Source of the DNA: Brevirhabdus sp.
GTDB lineage: Bacteria; Pseudomonadota; Alphaproteobacteria; Rhodobacterales; Rhodobacteraceae
NCBI GenBank assembly: GCA_024637315.1
Contig: JAGXFH010000055.1
Coordinates: 1-46,074 of the forward strand
Direction of reading: 5' to 3'
Length of the DNA stretch: 46,074 bases
Part shown: positions 27,778-37,493 of the stretch, piece by piece
Numbering within the stretch: the stretch's first letter is position 1
How the letters are laid out: each line of letters opens with the position of its first letter
The notes under the pieces: generated by a model
Seen by the model: only the letters and a program-made list of their open reading frames with translations
Told to the model about the DNA's origin: nothing
The model's database searches: none
Made by a program: the position numbers and the translations under genes

Positions 27778-28284
27778 TCAGGTTTCGGTGCGCGGCAGGG
27801 TGAAATCCAGCACGTCACCGTCGCCCCAGGCCAACTGGTCCCAGCCATCGAGCGCGAACTTGTAGACCGTCGTCGCGCCGGTCGGATACTGCGCGAAACG
27901 CGGATGATGCGGCGGATTGGCCGCAAACGCCGAGGCGGCCAGCGAAATGCCCGGATTGTGGCCGATCAGCAGCACGGACTTTGCGGTTTCGACGGCTTTC
28001 AGCGCGTTCAGCATCACATCGGGCGATGCCAGATAGAGCGACCGGTCAAACTGGATGGGCACGGAATTCGGCAGGGCGGTCGCCATGATCTCCCAGGTTT
28101 CGGTGGTCCGGGCGGCGGTCGAGCAAAGGACGAGGTCGGGCAGGTAGCCGTGTTGCGCCAGCCATTCGCCGATATCCTTCGCCGCCAGACGGCCGCGCTT
28201 GTTCAGCGGCCGGTCATGATCCTCGGCCGTCGGATCGTCCCAGCTGGATTTTGCGTGGCGCGTCAGGATCAGGCGGTGGGTCAT
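27778..28284 (-). CDS. SixA-like histidine phosphatase
   Basis: A protein of 168 residues of the histidine phosphatase superfamily. The catalytic LTRHAKSSW (residues 7-15) and the second histidine in LLIGHNPGI are both present, with Arg in TAARTTETW. SixA of E. coli removes phosphate from histidine on phosphotransfer proteins, but many relatives have unknown substrates. The start is the ATG that overlaps the stop of the ferredoxin gene by four bases; a longer frame only translates that gene. It is the last gene of the - strand chain from argB. Confidence 0.88.
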   Translation of the reverse strand: MTHRLILTRHAKSSWDDPTAEDHDRPLNKRGRLAAKDIGEWLAQHGYLPDLVLCSTAARTTETWEIMATALPNSVPIQFDRSLYLASPDVMLNALKAVETAKSVLLIGHNPGISLAASAFAANPPHHPRFAQYPTGATTVYKFALDGWDQLAWGDGDVLDFTLPRTET

Positions 28285-28937
28285 TTGTGAAAGGCTTTCA
28301 TGTGAAACGCCGATTGCTCGGCAAGGCGACCATGGGCGGCAGAGACCGGGCAGGCGCGGCGAACGGCGCAACCTGTTGTCATGCAGTCCTTCCCCGGTTC
28401 CGTGTCCAGATAAGCATGGCAGCTTGCAAGATCATAGCCCGTTTCGGTCAGGGCGGCGACCGGGCAGGCGGATCGGCAAGGCTGCCCGGCGCAGCTGTCG
28501 CAGGGTCGTTGCGGTGCGGGCGGAAGCGCGATCCGGCGGGGCAGCGCGAGCGCGCCGCGATACGAGATGAAGAGCCCGGCGCGATCATGCACCAGCAGCC
28601 CGACAGGCGAGGTCCAGGCCCGGCCGCTGCGCAGCGCCCAGCTGATGAAGGGCTGATAGGGCGGGCCACCGAACGGGAAGAGCGCCTGTGCATCGAACTG
28701 CCGCGCCAGTGCCGACATGACCCGGTCCGACCAGCGATCCATGGGATCGGGGCGCTGATCGAGGAACTCTGGCTGGCGGCTGACATGCGGCCAGAAGCCC
28801 GGTTCTTGCGGGCCGAACAGCAGCAGCGTCCGGGTGCCCACAGGTGCGCTGTCCCGGCTGGTCGGATGGAATCCGCCGAACACCGCAAGGTGGTGCGGCG
28901 CCGCGCCGGCCTCGATCCGGGCGAGCAGGCCGCTCAT
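28281..28937 (-). CDS. Ferredoxin-like iron-sulfur protein
   Basis: A protein of 218 residues whose C-terminal third has two cysteine sets: Cys146-x2-Cys149-x4-Cys154-x3-Cys158-Pro, a standard [4Fe-4S] pattern, and Cys173, Cys185, Cys190, Cys196 before a second Pro. The N-terminal 140 residues have motifs such as [12 protein letters not shown] and [13 protein letters not shown] and bind no obvious cofactor. The cysteine layout recalls the end of epoxyqueuosine reductase, but the cobalamin domain is missing. The role is unknown; it is coupled to argB and the SixA gene by ATGA overlaps. Confidence 0.8.
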   Translation of the reverse strand: MSGLLARIEAGAAPHHLAVFGGFHPTSRDSAPVGTRTLLLFGPQEPGFWPHVSRQPEFLDQRPDPMDRWSDRVMSALARQFDAQALFPFGGPPYQPFISWALRSGRAWTSPVGLLVHDRAGLFISYRGALALPRRIALPPAPQRPCDSCAGQPCRSACPVAALTETGYDLASCHAYLDTEPGKDCMTTGCAVRRACPVSAAHGRLAEQSAFHMKAFHK

Positions 28938-29830
28938 GTCCGGTGGGGTTTGACGCGCGGTTCCGTCGAGCGAATGATCGAGCCCGCGCCATGTTCGGTG
29001 AACAGTTCCAGAAGCGTCGCATTGGGCAGCCGTCCATCCAGGATGACGACCGCCCGGACACCGTCCTCGATGGCTTTGAGAGCGGTTTCGGTCTTGGGGA
29101 TCATGCCGCCTGCGATGATGCCGCGCTCGGTCAGGTCGCGGACCTCTGCGGGGGTCAGCTGGGTAACCACCTCGCCGGTTTCGTCCTTGACGCCCGCGAC
29201 ATCGGTCAGCAGCAGCAGCCGGTCGGCTTTCAGCGCCCCGGCGATCGCGCCGGCCACCGTGTCGCCGTTGACGTTGAAGGTCTCATTGGGGTTCATGCCG
29301 GTGGCCACCGGCGCCACGACGGGAATGATACCCGCGTTGAACAGGTCGCGAAGGACCTGGACATTCAACTCGACCGGCTTGCCGACGAATCCAAGCTCGG
29401 GGTCGTCGGCGACACAGGCGATCATGTCGTCATCCTTGCCGGACAGGCCGACGGCCCGCCCGCCTTCGTCCATGATCGCCTGCACGATCCGCTTGTTGAC
29501 GAGGCCGGTCAGGACCATTTCGACGACTTCGACCGTTGCCTTGTCGGTCACCCGTTTGCCGCGGACGAATGTTGACTGGATCCCCAGCCGGTCGAGCAGA
29601 TCATTGATCATCGGCCCGCCGCCGTGGACCACAACGGGGTTGACGCCGACCTGCCGCATCAGAACGATGTCTCGGGCAAACTCGGCCATGGCCCGTTCAT
29701 CGCCCATCGCATTGCCGCCGAACTTGACGACGACGATGGCACCGCTGTAGCGCTGCAGGTAGGGCAGCGCTTCGGACAAGGTGCGCGCCGTGGCAATCCA
29801 GTCTCTGTTCATCGTGTCCTGTTTCTTCAT
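28934..29830 (-). CDS. argB: Acetylglutamate kinase
   Basis: A protein of 298 residues catalysing the second step of arginine synthesis, phosphorylation of N-acetylglutamate. Seen are [40 protein letters not shown] and [15 protein letters not shown]. The start at 29830 has AAGGA eight bases upstream; an ATG at 29812 with AGGAC is also possible and would drop six residues (MKKQDT). The enzyme is probably feedback-inhibited by arginine in this group. It is coupled to the ferredoxin gene. Confidence 0.95.
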   Translation of the reverse strand: MKKQDTMNRDWIATARTLSEALPYLQRYSGAIVVVKFGGNAMGDERAMAEFARDIVLMRQVGVNPVVVHGGGPMINDLLDRLGIQSTFVRGKRVTDKATVEVVEMVLTGLVNKRIVQAIMDEGGRAVGLSGKDDDMIACVADDPELGFVGKPVELNVQVLRDLFNAGIIPVVAPVATGMNPNETFNVNGDTVAGAIAGALKADRLLLLTDVAGVKDETGEVVTQLTPAEVRDLTERGIIAGGMIPKTETALKAIEDGVRAVVILDGRLPNATLLELFTEHGAGSIIRSTEPRVKPHRT

Positions 29831-29976
29831 TTCGGGAATCCTTGGAACACAGGTCAGTAAGGCGCAACTTGGGCTGTGCCGCAAGTCATTGCCGGCTTAA
29901 GCGCTTCGGGAAAAGACTGAAACGGAACTGCGCTGCCTCTCGCTGCGCTCGAACGCGAATTCCGATGCTTTCTGTC

Positions 29977-30645
29977 TCAAGCGTGTCCCGAAACGCTGTA
30001 GTCGAGGCGGGCGATCACCGCGCGGAGGGTCTCGATGCCGACGCCCTTTTCCGACGAGGTCAGCAGCAGTTCGGGAAACGCGGCCGGATGTCTGGACAGG
30101 GCCGCGCGGACCTGTGCCAGAATCTTGTCGAGATCGGCGGCCTTGACCTTGTCGACCTTCGTCAGGACGGCCTGGAAGGTCACCGCCGACTGGTCGAGCA
30201 GGGTCAGGATGTCCTCGTCCACCGACTTGACGCCGTGCCGCGCGTCGATCAGCACGAAAGCCCGGCGCAGGGTCTGGCGGCCCGAGAGGTAGGCCTTGAG
30301 CAGGCGTTGCCATTTCTCGACGACCTTCACCGGGGCATTGGCAAATCCGTAGCCGGGAAGATCGACGAGGTAGGTCTGGTCGCCGCAGGTGAAGAAGTTG
30401 ATCTCTTGCGTCCGGCCCGGCGTGTTCGAGGCGCGCGCCAGTCCCTTGCGGCCGGTCAGCGCGTTGATCAGGCTGGACTTGCCGACATTCGAGCGGCCGG
30501 CAAAGCAGATCTCGAGCCGGTCGGCGGGGGGCAGGCCGTCCATCGCGACGACGCCTTTGACGAATTCGGTTTCGCCCGCGAACAGGATGCGGCCCCGCTC
30601 TGCCTCTTCGGGGGTGACGTCGGCGATGGGGAAGGGCAGCGTCAT
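29977..30645 (-). CDS. engB: Ribosome biogenesis GTPase YihA/EngB
   Basis: A protein of 222 residues of the TrmE-Era-EngA-EngB GTPase class, needed for 50S assembly. G1 is GRSNVGKSS (50-58), G2 NTPGRTQE, G3 DLPGYG, G4 TKVDK, G5 TSSEK. The ATG at 30645 is within the overlap with the MOSC gene stop; the longer upstream frame has no homology. The 146-base gap to argB holds no clear gene; it carries a run of inverted bits around 29890-29990 with no clear terminator. Confidence 0.95.
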   Translation of the reverse strand: MTLPFPIADVTPEEAERGRILFAGETEFVKGVVAMDGLPPADRLEICFAGRSNVGKSSLINALTGRKGLARASNTPGRTQEINFFTCGDQTYLVDLPGYGFANAPVKVVEKWQRLLKAYLSGRQTLRRAFVLIDARHGVKSVDEDILTLLDQSAVTFQAVLTKVDKVKAADLDKILAQVRAALSRHPAAFPELLLTSSEKGVGIETLRAVIARLDYSVSGHA

Positions 30646-31391
30646 TGCAGCCGCTCGATGCGGTCGCCAAGGCCGACCGCCCCAGAGCCGGTGACCACAG
30701 CGTAGACGCCGAAATCGGTGTGGCCCCACCCTGCCTGCAAGGCGTTCAGCGTGTCCGCGTCGCGTTTTCCGGTGCCGGGGTTGGCGGCTGTCGCCAGGCA
30801 TCGGCCGATGCGTTCACGCACCTCGATCTCGACGGTTCCGATCCGCAGGCGCTTTCCGATCCAGTCGAACTCTTCCCACGGGGCCAGCCCGTCGAGCAGG
30901 AAATTGCCGCGCCAGCGCAGCGGCGACAGGTCCTGGCCCAGACGCAGCCCCACGGCACGGTGAGAGGCCAGGTTGATCAGGCTGATCGAGGGGAAATCGG
31001 TGTCGGTCATGCCGCGGTCCGGGACCCGGATGATGGCGGCGGACGCGGCCCGGTCGGCCGGCATGATCGGGCCGACCCAGTCCAGAAACCGGTCTTGCTC
31101 GGTGGCGGGGTCGAAGTGCAGATCGGGCAGGTCGGGATGGCTGAGCGCGAGGGTCTCGTCGGCCTCGTCCAGCACCGCTTGGATCGCCTGCAACGACGGC
31201 GCCTTGGCACCGCGCGAGAAGTTGGCGCAGGGCGCCCATGCGGTTCCGTCGGCCTTCGACCTCTCGTGGCGGACCGCCCAGGCGCGGTCCCACGGCATCG
31301 TGCGCCCTTCCGTCAGGGAGACCCGCTGCAACGCCTCGCGACCGTGCGACTTGATCGGGTGCCGCCAGATCTGGGCGACCGTGCCGGTCAT
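30642..31391 (-). CDS. MOSC-domain protein
   Basis: A protein of 249 residues with an N-terminal MOSC_N-like beta part (VAQIWRHPIKSHGREAL, then RAWAVRHE) and a C-terminal MOSC part with the conserved Cys in ERIGRCLATAANPGTGKRD. MOSC proteins resemble the C-terminal domain of molybdenum cofactor sulfurase and include YiiM and mARC. Substrate and cofactor loading are not readable. It sits between yidC and engB with ATGA overlaps on both sides, an order I recall from related genomes. Confidence 0.88.
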   Translation of the reverse strand: MTGTVAQIWRHPIKSHGREALQRVSLTEGRTMPWDRAWAVRHERSKADGTAWAPCANFSRGAKAPSLQAIQAVLDEADETLALSHPDLPDLHFDPATEQDRFLDWVGPIMPADRAASAAIIRVPDRGMTDTDFPSISLINLASHRAVGLRLGQDLSPLRWRGNFLLDGLAPWEEFDWIGKRLRIGTVEIEVRERIGRCLATAANPGTGKRDADTLNALQAGWGHTDFGVYAVVTGSGAVGLGDRIERLQ

Positions 31392-33187
31392 TTCTCGGCC
31401 GAGCCTTTGCGTTTGAAGGTCGAGATGATGTTGCCGAAGACGTCCGGCTTGTGGCCGTGGCTGCGCATGATCACGTATTGCTGGATGAAGGTTATGGTGT
31501 TGTTGGCGATCCAGTAGAGCACCAGGCCCGAGGCAAAGCTGCCCAGCATGAACATGAACACCCAGGGCATCCAGGCGAAGATCATCGCCTGTGTCGCATC
31601 GGTCGGGGCCGGGTTCAGTTTCTGCTGCATCCACATCGAGATGCCCAGCAGGATCGGCAGCACGCCAAGCGACAGAATGAAGAACAGCGATCCCTGATCC
31701 GGCGTCGCCCATGGCAGCAATCCGAACAGGTTCAGGATCGAGGACGGATCGGGCGCCGACAGGTCGCGGATCCAACCGAGCCACGGCGCATGCCGCAGTT
31801 CGATCGTGACGAAGATCACCTTGTAGAGCGAGAAGAAGATCGGGATCTGCAGCAGGATCGGCAGGCAGCCCGAGGCCGGGTTGACCTTGTTCTTCTTGTA
31901 GAGCTCCATCATCCCTTGCTGCATCTTCTGCCGGTCGTCGCCGGCCCGTTCCTTGAGCGCCTCCATCTCGGGCTGCAATTCCTTCATCCGCGCCATCGAG
32001 ACATAGGATTTGTAGGCGAGCGGGAACACCATCGCCTTGATGATCAGCGTCAGCACGATGATCGACCAGCCCATATTGCCGATGACGCTGTTCAGCCAGT
32101 GCAGCACCGCGAAGATCGGCTTGGTCAGGAAGAAGAACCAGCCCCAGTCGATCGCGTCGATGAAGTTGTAGATGCCGGCCTCGTTCTGATAGGAGCGGAT
32201 CGTTGCCCATTCCTTGGCGCCGGCGAAAAACCGGGTGGTGAAGCTGGCCAACTGGCCGGGCGCGACATCGACAGCCGGCAGCCGTGCCTCGGTGGTGTAG
32301 GTGTCGCGCGACTGGTCGTATTTCAGCACCGAGGTGAACGGCTGGCTCTGATCCGGAATGAGCGTGGTCATCCAGTAATGGTCGGTGAAGCCGATCCAGC
32401 CATTCGATTCGACCTCGACCACCTCGGCATTCGCGCCCCAGCGAGGATCGGTTCCAAGGCCGCGCAAGTCCTTGTAGTCCTGCTCTTTCAGCTCTTTTCC
32501 GGATTGCCGGATCGGACCTTCGTGAATGATGAAGAACTTCTTGAGGTCGTCCGGTTCGCCGTGGCGGCGGATCTGGCTGTAGGCGGCCAGACGTGTCGTG
32601 TCGCCCGAGGCGTTCTCGACAGATTGCGTGACGCTGAACATGAAGTCGTCATCGACTTCGATCTTGCTGCGAAAGGTCTGGCCGTTGTCATTGGTCCAGA
32701 CCAGCGTCACCGGCTTGCCGACAGTCAGGGTGTCGCCGCTTTCCAGCTGCCAGAGAGTATCGGCGCCGGGGACGTCCTCGAACCCCAGATCGCCGCCCGG
32801 CGCCCAGGCGAAAAGCGCGTAATAGGCCTGAGGCTGGCCAACCGGGGTCAGCAGGGTGACGTTCGGACTGCCCGCCGCGAGCGTGTCGCGGTAATCCTTG
32901 AGCGCCAGCGCGTCGATGCGGCCGCCTTGCAGGGAAATGCTGCCCGACAGGCGCGGCGTGTCGATGGCGATGCGCGGCGTCTCGGCGGCCGTGGCCTCTG
33001 GCGCGGGGGTGGCGGCGGGGCCGTCGGGCACCACGGCGGTGACACCCGGAACCGGGGAGGCCTCGGTGGTGACCGTCGCGTTCGGATCGGTCACCGGCTC
33101 TTCCGGCGGAAACAGCACGAACCAGACCAGAATCACCAGGAAACTAAGTGCCGTGGCAAGGATTAGGTTCTTGTTCTGATCGTCCAT
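31388..33187 (-). CDS. yidC: Membrane protein insertase YidC
   Basis: A protein of 599 residues. The N-terminal membrane segment (about 8-26, LILATALSFLVILVWFVLF) is followed by a Pro/Ala-rich linker (30-70), the periplasmic beta domain, and the insertase core near 360-580 with GNMGWSIIVLTLIIKAMVFPL, YKKNKVNPASGCLPILLQIP and QGSLFFILSLGVLPILLGI. YidC inserts membrane proteins alone or with SecYEG. The start is the ATG at 33187; a much longer frame upstream has no membrane protein features. The last bases overlap the MOSC gene. Confidence 0.96.
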   Translation of the reverse strand: MDDQNKNLILATALSFLVILVWFVLFPPEEPVTDPNATVTTEASPVPGVTAVVPDGPAATPAPEATAAETPRIAIDTPRLSGSISLQGGRIDALALKDYRDTLAAGSPNVTLLTPVGQPQAYYALFAWAPGGDLGFEDVPGADTLWQLESGDTLTVGKPVTLVWTNDNGQTFRSKIEVDDDFMFSVTQSVENASGDTTRLAAYSQIRRHGEPDDLKKFFIIHEGPIRQSGKELKEQDYKDLRGLGTDPRWGANAEVVEVESNGWIGFTDHYWMTTLIPDQSQPFTSVLKYDQSRDTYTTEARLPAVDVAPGQLASFTTRFFAGAKEWATIRSYQNEAGIYNFIDAIDWGWFFFLTKPIFAVLHWLNSVIGNMGWSIIVLTLIIKAMVFPLAYKSYVSMARMKELQPEMEALKERAGDDRQKMQQGMMELYKKNKVNPASGCLPILLQIPIFFSLYKVIFVTIELRHAPWLGWIRDLSAPDPSSILNLFGLLPWATPDQGSLFFILSLGVLPILLGISMWMQQKLNPAPTDATQAMIFAWMPWVFMFMLGSFASGLVLYWIANNTITFIQQYVIMRSHGHKPDVFGNIISTFKRKGSAEK

Positions 33188-33291
33188 TCGGGCCCACCGC
33201 CTGACTATTCCGGGTCTGGGCAGGTTCAACAGGCCACGGGCCGAAAGGTCAAGCGGTTTTAGGCCTTGCCGCCTGCGGCGCGGGGCTGAAT

Positions 33292-34839
33292 TCAGCCGGC
33301 CTCGCGGCCGACGCGCGGCGTCTCGACATGCTTGCTTCGATACCTGGCGATCCAGCCCGTCGTGTCGGTCAGCGGCATTGGCCGGGCAATGCTGAAGCCC
33401 TGCACATGGCCGCAGCCCAACTGCGCGAGCATCGCGTGTTCGCCGACGGTTTCGACGCCTTCGGCCACGGTGCCCAGCCCCAGCCGCTCGGCCATCGTCA
33501 GCACCGCCGCGACCATGTTCTGCTGGTCGCGGTCGCGATCCAGCCGGGCCACGAAAGAGGCGTCGATCTTGATCCGCTTGACGGCGAAGCGCCGGATACT
33601 GGCGATCGAGGCATGGCCGGTGCCGAAGTCGTCCAGGTCGATGTTGCACCCCAACTGGGACAGGGCGCGGATGTTGCGGGTGATCACGTCGTCCTGCGAG
33701 TCGGCGATCACGTCTTCGAGGATCTCGATGCACAGCCGGTCGGGCGCCAGTTCGAATCTGTCCAGTTCCCAGCGGATCTTGTCGCAAAGTGCCGGATTGC
33801 GCAGTTCGTGGGACGACAGATTGACCGAAACCGACGGGATATTGTGGCCGACGCGGTCCCAGTCACGCAGGGCGGTCAGCGACTGATACAGCATCACTTC
33901 GGACAACCGCTCCATCAGGCCGAGCGTTTCCAGCGAGGGCAGGAAGTCGGCCGGCGCGATCAGGCCGCGTTCGGGATGCTCCCAGCGCGCCAGCGCCTCG
34001 AAACCGGTGATCGCCCCGGTATCGGTCGAGATCTGTGGCTGAAACCAGGCGGTGATCTGGCCGTCTTCCAGCGCCTTGGCGACGTCCTTGGCCAGTTCCT
34101 CTCGGATCGCGGCGCGGCGCTTGATTTCCGCCGTGAAGGCCCTGATCGATCCCGGCCCGTTGACCACAGCGGCGTTCAGCGCGGCCTCGGCGCAGCCCAG
34201 CACGCCTTCGCCGGTCTTGGTCGGGCTGCGCGCAAGAGTGCAAAAGCCGACCGACGCGGTGACATAGACCCGCGTCGCATCAATCGAGTAGGGATCGGCA
34301 ATGGCGGCCTGCAACCGGGCGCAAAGCTGGATCAGCATTTCAAGATCAACGCGCCTGACCGGCCTCAGGGCGATGCCGAACGCGGCCGGCCCAAGCCGCA
34401 CCACCGTGTCACCGTCGCGCAGGGCGGTTTTCAGCCGTTCGCCGGTCTGTTTCAGGATCGCGTCGCTGGCGCGGCTGCCGAATTGCCGTTCGATGTGGCG
34501 GAAATCGTCCAGTCTGACGGCAATCGCCGCCGCGGTTTTACCGCTGGACGGTTCCGATTGCAGGGCGGCGTCAAGCTGCTTGACCGCCGCCTTGCGCAGC
34601 TTCAGCCCGGTGATGCCGTCATAGTCGTCGGGCCACGAGGTTCCGGCACCAGAGAACAGCCCGGCAATCGCGAACAGCGCGGGCAGCAGCAGCGGCATGT
34701 AAAGCAGCAGGCCTTCACCGCCGTACCAGTAGCCGCCCAGCATCAGCGCCGGCACGAATGCCAGCACATGCGGCCCCAGCAGCACCGACCGCAACGCATT
34801 CCGAAACCGGCCGAAGACTGTTCCTGCCCCTGACGACAT
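33292..34839 (-). CDS. EAL phosphodiesterase with degenerate GGDEF domain
   Basis: A protein of 515 residues with two N-terminal membrane segments (about 20-65), a GGDEF-like domain (about 75-240) whose active site reads RLGPAAFGIAL and so cannot make c-di-GMP, and an EAL domain (about 245-500). The EAL side keeps FEALARWEHP, VNLSSHEL, IEILEDV, DLDDFGTG, KIDASFV, AEGVET and QGFSIARPM, so it should break down c-di-GMP. A GTG two codons earlier is an alternative start, but GGGGTG is better spaced for the ATG at 34839. Confidence 0.9.
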   Translation of the reverse strand: MSSGAGTVFGRFRNALRSVLLGPHVLAFVPALMLGGYWYGGEGLLLYMPLLLPALFAIAGLFSGAGTSWPDDYDGITGLKLRKAAVKQLDAALQSEPSSGKTAAAIAVRLDDFRHIERQFGSRASDAILKQTGERLKTALRDGDTVVRLGPAAFGIALRPVRRVDLEMLIQLCARLQAAIADPYSIDATRVYVTASVGFCTLARSPTKTGEGVLGCAEAALNAAVVNGPGSIRAFTAEIKRRAAIREELAKDVAKALEDGQITAWFQPQISTDTGAITGFEALARWEHPERGLIAPADFLPSLETLGLMERLSEVMLYQSLTALRDWDRVGHNIPSVSVNLSSHELRNPALCDKIRWELDRFELAPDRLCIEILEDVIADSQDDVITRNIRALSQLGCNIDLDDFGTGHASIASIRRFAVKRIKIDASFVARLDRDRDQQNMVAAVLTMAERLGLGTVAEGVETVGEHAMLAQLGCGHVQGFSIARPMPLTDTTGWIARYRSKHVETPRVGREAG

Positions 34840-34920
34840 GTGCACTCACCCCTGATTGCAGTGGGCAGAGGATCTGCCCGGATCGAGGGTCAGGCTAACG
34901 GCTTGACTGTCGCCCGCGGG

Positions 34921-35790
34921 TTAACCGAGGTCAGGAAGTTGCGGCGCATTTTCATCAAATGCGTCCGTATTGCGGGTCAGCCCGGCAAAGTCGAACAGCT
35001 TGGGGTCCAGCAGATGCGATGGCCGGGCATTCATCAGCGCACGGAACATCACCTGCCGCCGGCCGGGGCTGTTTCTTTCCCAGCCATCGAGGATCTCTTT
35101 GACCTGCTGGCGTTGCAGGCCGTCCTGCGAGCCGCAGAGATCGCAGGGAATGATCGGATAGTCGAGGGCGCGGGCGAACCGCTCGCAATCCTCTTCGGCG
35201 ACATGGGCCAGCGGGCGGTAGACGAACAGGTCGCCCTCTTCGTTGACCAGCTTCGGCGGCATCGTCGCCAGCCGTCCGCCGTGAAACAGGTTCATCAGGA
35301 AGGTTTCCAGGATATCATCGCGATGATGGCCCAGCACGACCGCCGAACAGCCCTCTTCGCGGGCGATACGGTAGAGGTTGCCGCGCCGCAGCCGAGAACA
35401 GAGCGCGCAATAGGTGCGCCCCGCCGGCACCTTGTCGACGACGATGGAATAGGTGTCCTGATACTCGATCCGGTGCGCCACGCCCATGCGGTCCAGAAAG
35501 TCCGGCAGAACCGTCGCGGGAAAGCCCGGCTGTCCCTGATCGAGGTTGCAGGCCAAGAGGTCGACCGGCAGCATGCCGCGCCATTTCAGCTCGTGCAGAA
35601 CGGCCAGCAGGGTGTAGCTGTCCTTGCCGCCCGACAGGCAGACAAGCCAGCGCGCGTCGCGCTCGATCATGCCGTACTGTTCGATCGCCTCGCGGGTATT
35701 GCGGACGATCCGCTTGCGCAGCTTCTTGAACTCGGTGGTCGAGGGCGCGCCGTGGAACAGCGGATGGATATCGTCAAGATCATCGAGCAT
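34921..35790 (-). CDS. ttcA: tRNA 2-thiocytidine biosynthesis protein TtcA
   Basis: A protein of 289 residues that thiolates cytidine-32 of certain tRNAs. The PP-loop is SGGKDS at residues 53-58. The iron-sulfur cysteines are Cys128 and Cys131 ([14 protein letters not shown]) and the pair in [17 protein letters not shown]. The sequence [16 protein letters not shown] is the second ATP-binding signature. The start codon is followed by acidic residues typical of the family. An 81-base gap separates it from the EAL gene. Confidence 0.95.
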   Translation of the reverse strand: MLDDLDDIHPLFHGAPSTTEFKKLRKRIVRNTREAIEQYGMIERDARWLVCLSGGKDSYTLLAVLHELKWRGMLPVDLLACNLDQGQPGFPATVLPDFLDRMGVAHRIEYQDTYSIVVDKVPAGRTYCALCSRLRRGNLYRIAREEGCSAVVLGHHRDDILETFLMNLFHGGRLATMPPKLVNEEGDLFVYRPLAHVAEEDCERFARALDYPIIPCDLCGSQDGLQRQQVKEILDGWERNSPGRRQVMFRALMNARPSHLLDPKLFDFAGLTRNTDAFDENAPQLPDLG

Positions 35791-35882
35791 GGATGCGGTA
35801 TGCCAAACCGTTCACGCCAAGCAAAGCAGATTCATCCGAAGCCGCTTGCCGCGCGTATCCACCTCAAACAGGAGGATTGCCC

Positions 35883-36410
35883 GTGCGATGGATATTTGTT
35901 CTGGCTGCCACGGCTTTATTGGCAGCCTGCAGCGGCAAACCCGCGGCCGATGATGATCTTCTGAGCGATCGAAAGCTCGATCTTGAGGAGTTCTTCGATG
36001 GAGATCTGGTGGCCCATGGCCAGTTTCAGGATATTTTCGGCACGGTGCGTCGCCGGTTCGAGGTCAAGATCCAGGGCGACTGGGATGGCGATCGGATACG
36101 GCTGGTCGAGGATTTTCTCTACGAGGACGGCACGACCGAGCGACGCATCTGGACCCTGGTGAAGTCAGGCGAAGACAGCTGGACGGGAACCGCGCCGGGC
36201 GTCATCGGCACGGCGACAGGGGTCGAACGCGGTGACACGTTCAACTGGCGCTACACCATCGATCTGCCGGTGCCGAATGGCGAACTGAGGGTTACGTTCG
36301 ACGATTGGATGTGGCTGACATCCGACGACCGGCTGTTGAATCGAGCCTATATGAAACGCTTCGGCGTCGATATCGGCGAGGTGATCATTTCGTTCGAAAA
36401 GCTGCGCTAG
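35883..36410 (+). CDS. DUF3833-type lipoprotein (GTG start)
   Basis: A protein of 175 residues starting with GTG seven bases after a perfect AGGAGG. The first 16 residues are a lipoprotein signal ([16 protein letters not shown]), with the lipid-bearing Cys16 followed by SGK, so outer-membrane sorting is likely. The rest matches my memory of DUF3833: [34 protein letters not shown] and [18 protein letters not shown]. Function unknown. It faces yidD, and the two reading frames overlap by four bases at their ends. Earlier ATGs would add unrelated residues. Confidence 0.85.
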   Translation: MRWIFVLAATALLAACSGKPAADDDLLSDRKLDLEEFFDGDLVAHGQFQDIFGTVRRRFEVKIQGDWDGDRIRLVEDFLYEDGTTERRIWTLVKSGEDSWTGTAPGVIGTATGVERGDTFNWRYTIDLPVPNGELRVTFDDWMWLTSDDRLLNRAYMKRFGVDIGEVIISFEKLR

Positions 36411-36628
36411 TCGGGCACATTGTCCACGCCGGACCCGCCCCAGGGATGGCACCGGGCGATCCGGCGGGCGGCGAGCCAGCCGCCCCTGAGCCCGCCATGC
36501 TTTTCCAGGGCCTCGAGCGCGTAGGCCGAGCAGGTGGGCTGGTAGCGGCAGCCATGTCCGACCCAGGGCGAGAACAGCAGCCGGTAGCCGCGAACCGGCA
36601 GGGAGAGGATATGGGCGAGGGGCGTCAT
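36407..36628 (-). CDS. yidD: Membrane protein insertion efficiency factor YidD
   Basis: A protein of 73 residues with the family signature [31 protein letters not shown] and the following [20 protein letters not shown] (shown in parts). YidD is a small amphipathic protein at the inner membrane that helps YidC. It follows rnpA with a one-base overlap. In many relatives yidC follows; here a lipoprotein, ttcA and an EAL gene lie between. Confidence 0.93.
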   Translation of the reverse strand: MTPLAHILSLPVRGYRLLFSPWVGHGCRYQPTCSAYALEALEKHGGLRGGWLAARRIARCHPWGGSGVDNVPD

Positions 36629-37050
36629 TATCGGGTCTGATGTATGCGCGACAGGGCGTTTCGCAAGTCGTCCTGCATCGCCCCGAAATCGCGGCTGGCG
36701 GTCACCTCGGACCGCCCGATCAGCACGTAGTCCCAGCCGGGCCGTCCCGCCAACGGCAGGACCAGCCGCGCGATTTCACGCAACCGCCGTTTGGCCCGGT
36801 TGCGCGTCACCGCGTTGCCGACCTTCTTCGAGCAGGTGATGCCGAGGCGGAACGCGCCGCTTTCTTCGTTTTCATCCTTGCCGCGCTCGCGCCCCTGCAG
36901 GACAAAGCCCGGCATCGCGTGGCGGCGTGCTCTGGCCGCCGCAAGAAAGTCGGCGCGCTTTCGCATGGTCTGCGGACAAACGAAAACCGCCGGGGGCTGG
37001 TCTGCAGCCTTGGCGATGTCGCCTGCTACAGGTGCCTCCGGCGGTGTCAT
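36628..37050 (-). CDS. rnpA: Ribonuclease P protein component
   Basis: A protein of 140 residues with the RNR signature [18 protein letters not shown], where RNase P protein binds the RNA subunit, and the N-terminal [19 protein letters not shown]. The first 28 residues ([19 protein letters not shown]...) are an extension beyond the E. coli start; an ATG at residue 29 is a possible shorter start. AAAGG lies eight bases before the chosen start. It lies 24 bases after rpmH in the usual order. Confidence 0.94.
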   Translation of the reverse strand: MTPPEAPVAGDIAKAADQPPAVFVCPQTMRKRADFLAAARARRHAMPGFVLQGRERGKDENEESGAFRLGITCSKKVGNAVTRNRAKRRLREIARLVLPLAGRPGWDYVLIGRSEVTASRDFGAMQDDLRNALSRIHQTR

Positions 37051-37074
37051 GTCGGGTGCCTTTCGGCAGGGCGC

Positions 37075-37209
37075 TTACGCGCTGAGCGACTTCCGGCCCT
37101 TCGCGCGACGCGCGTTCAGGATCCTGCGGCCGGCCTTTGTCGCCATGCGCGCACGAAAGCCGTGACGGTGCTTGCGCACCAGGTTGCTCGGTTGAAAAGT
37201 GCGCTTCAT
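37075..37209 (-). CDS. rpmH: 50S ribosomal protein L34
   Basis: A protein of 44 residues, the usual length, starting [20 protein letters not shown] and ending in [12 protein letters not shown]34 is a small basic 50S protein. It heads the rpmH-rnpA-yidD operon and is too short for many gene finders. A strong promoter lies about 70 bases upstream on the same strand. Confidence 0.97.
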   Translation of the reverse strand: MKRTFQPSNLVRKHRHGFRARMATKAGRRILNARRAKGRKSLSA

Positions 37210-37279
37210 CGCGTCATCTCCGTCTGATGCAGCCCAAACCCAGGACAGGATTCGAAGGCCGTGAATGTTCGAAGCCCGT

Positions 37280-37308
37280 CCTTTAGGGGGTCGCCCGGAC
37301 GATGTCAA
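37280..37308 (-). promoter_or_regulatory. Sigma-70 promoter of rpmH
   Basis: Read on the - strand: TTGACA at 37308-37303, a 17-base spacer, and TAAAGG at 37285-37280. The -35 box is perfect. Transcription would start near 37274 and run into rpmH at 37209. It lies in the divergent gap 37210-37493; I find no equally good promoter for the + strand gene. Confidence 0.65.
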
Positions 37309-37493
37309 TTCGCATCTGGCCGGTTTTCTGCAACAATGGCGACGGAAACCGCGCGGGAATGTTACATTTTCCGGTGCGGGTCCCTGTTCAGGCTGACCCA
37401 ACTGCTCACCCGATATCAACGCGCCGTGATCGGACTGTCGGCGGTGGCCCGAAACACGCATGCTGGCTTGAACGCAAGCAAGAGGTGCCGCAG

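Noticed and set aside
32000-33787. Extended + and - frames around yidC (571 residues on + strand; 799 on - strand)
   Set aside because: The + frame is the complement of yidC. The - strand extension beyond 33187 precedes the normal YidC N-terminal membrane segment and has no homology.
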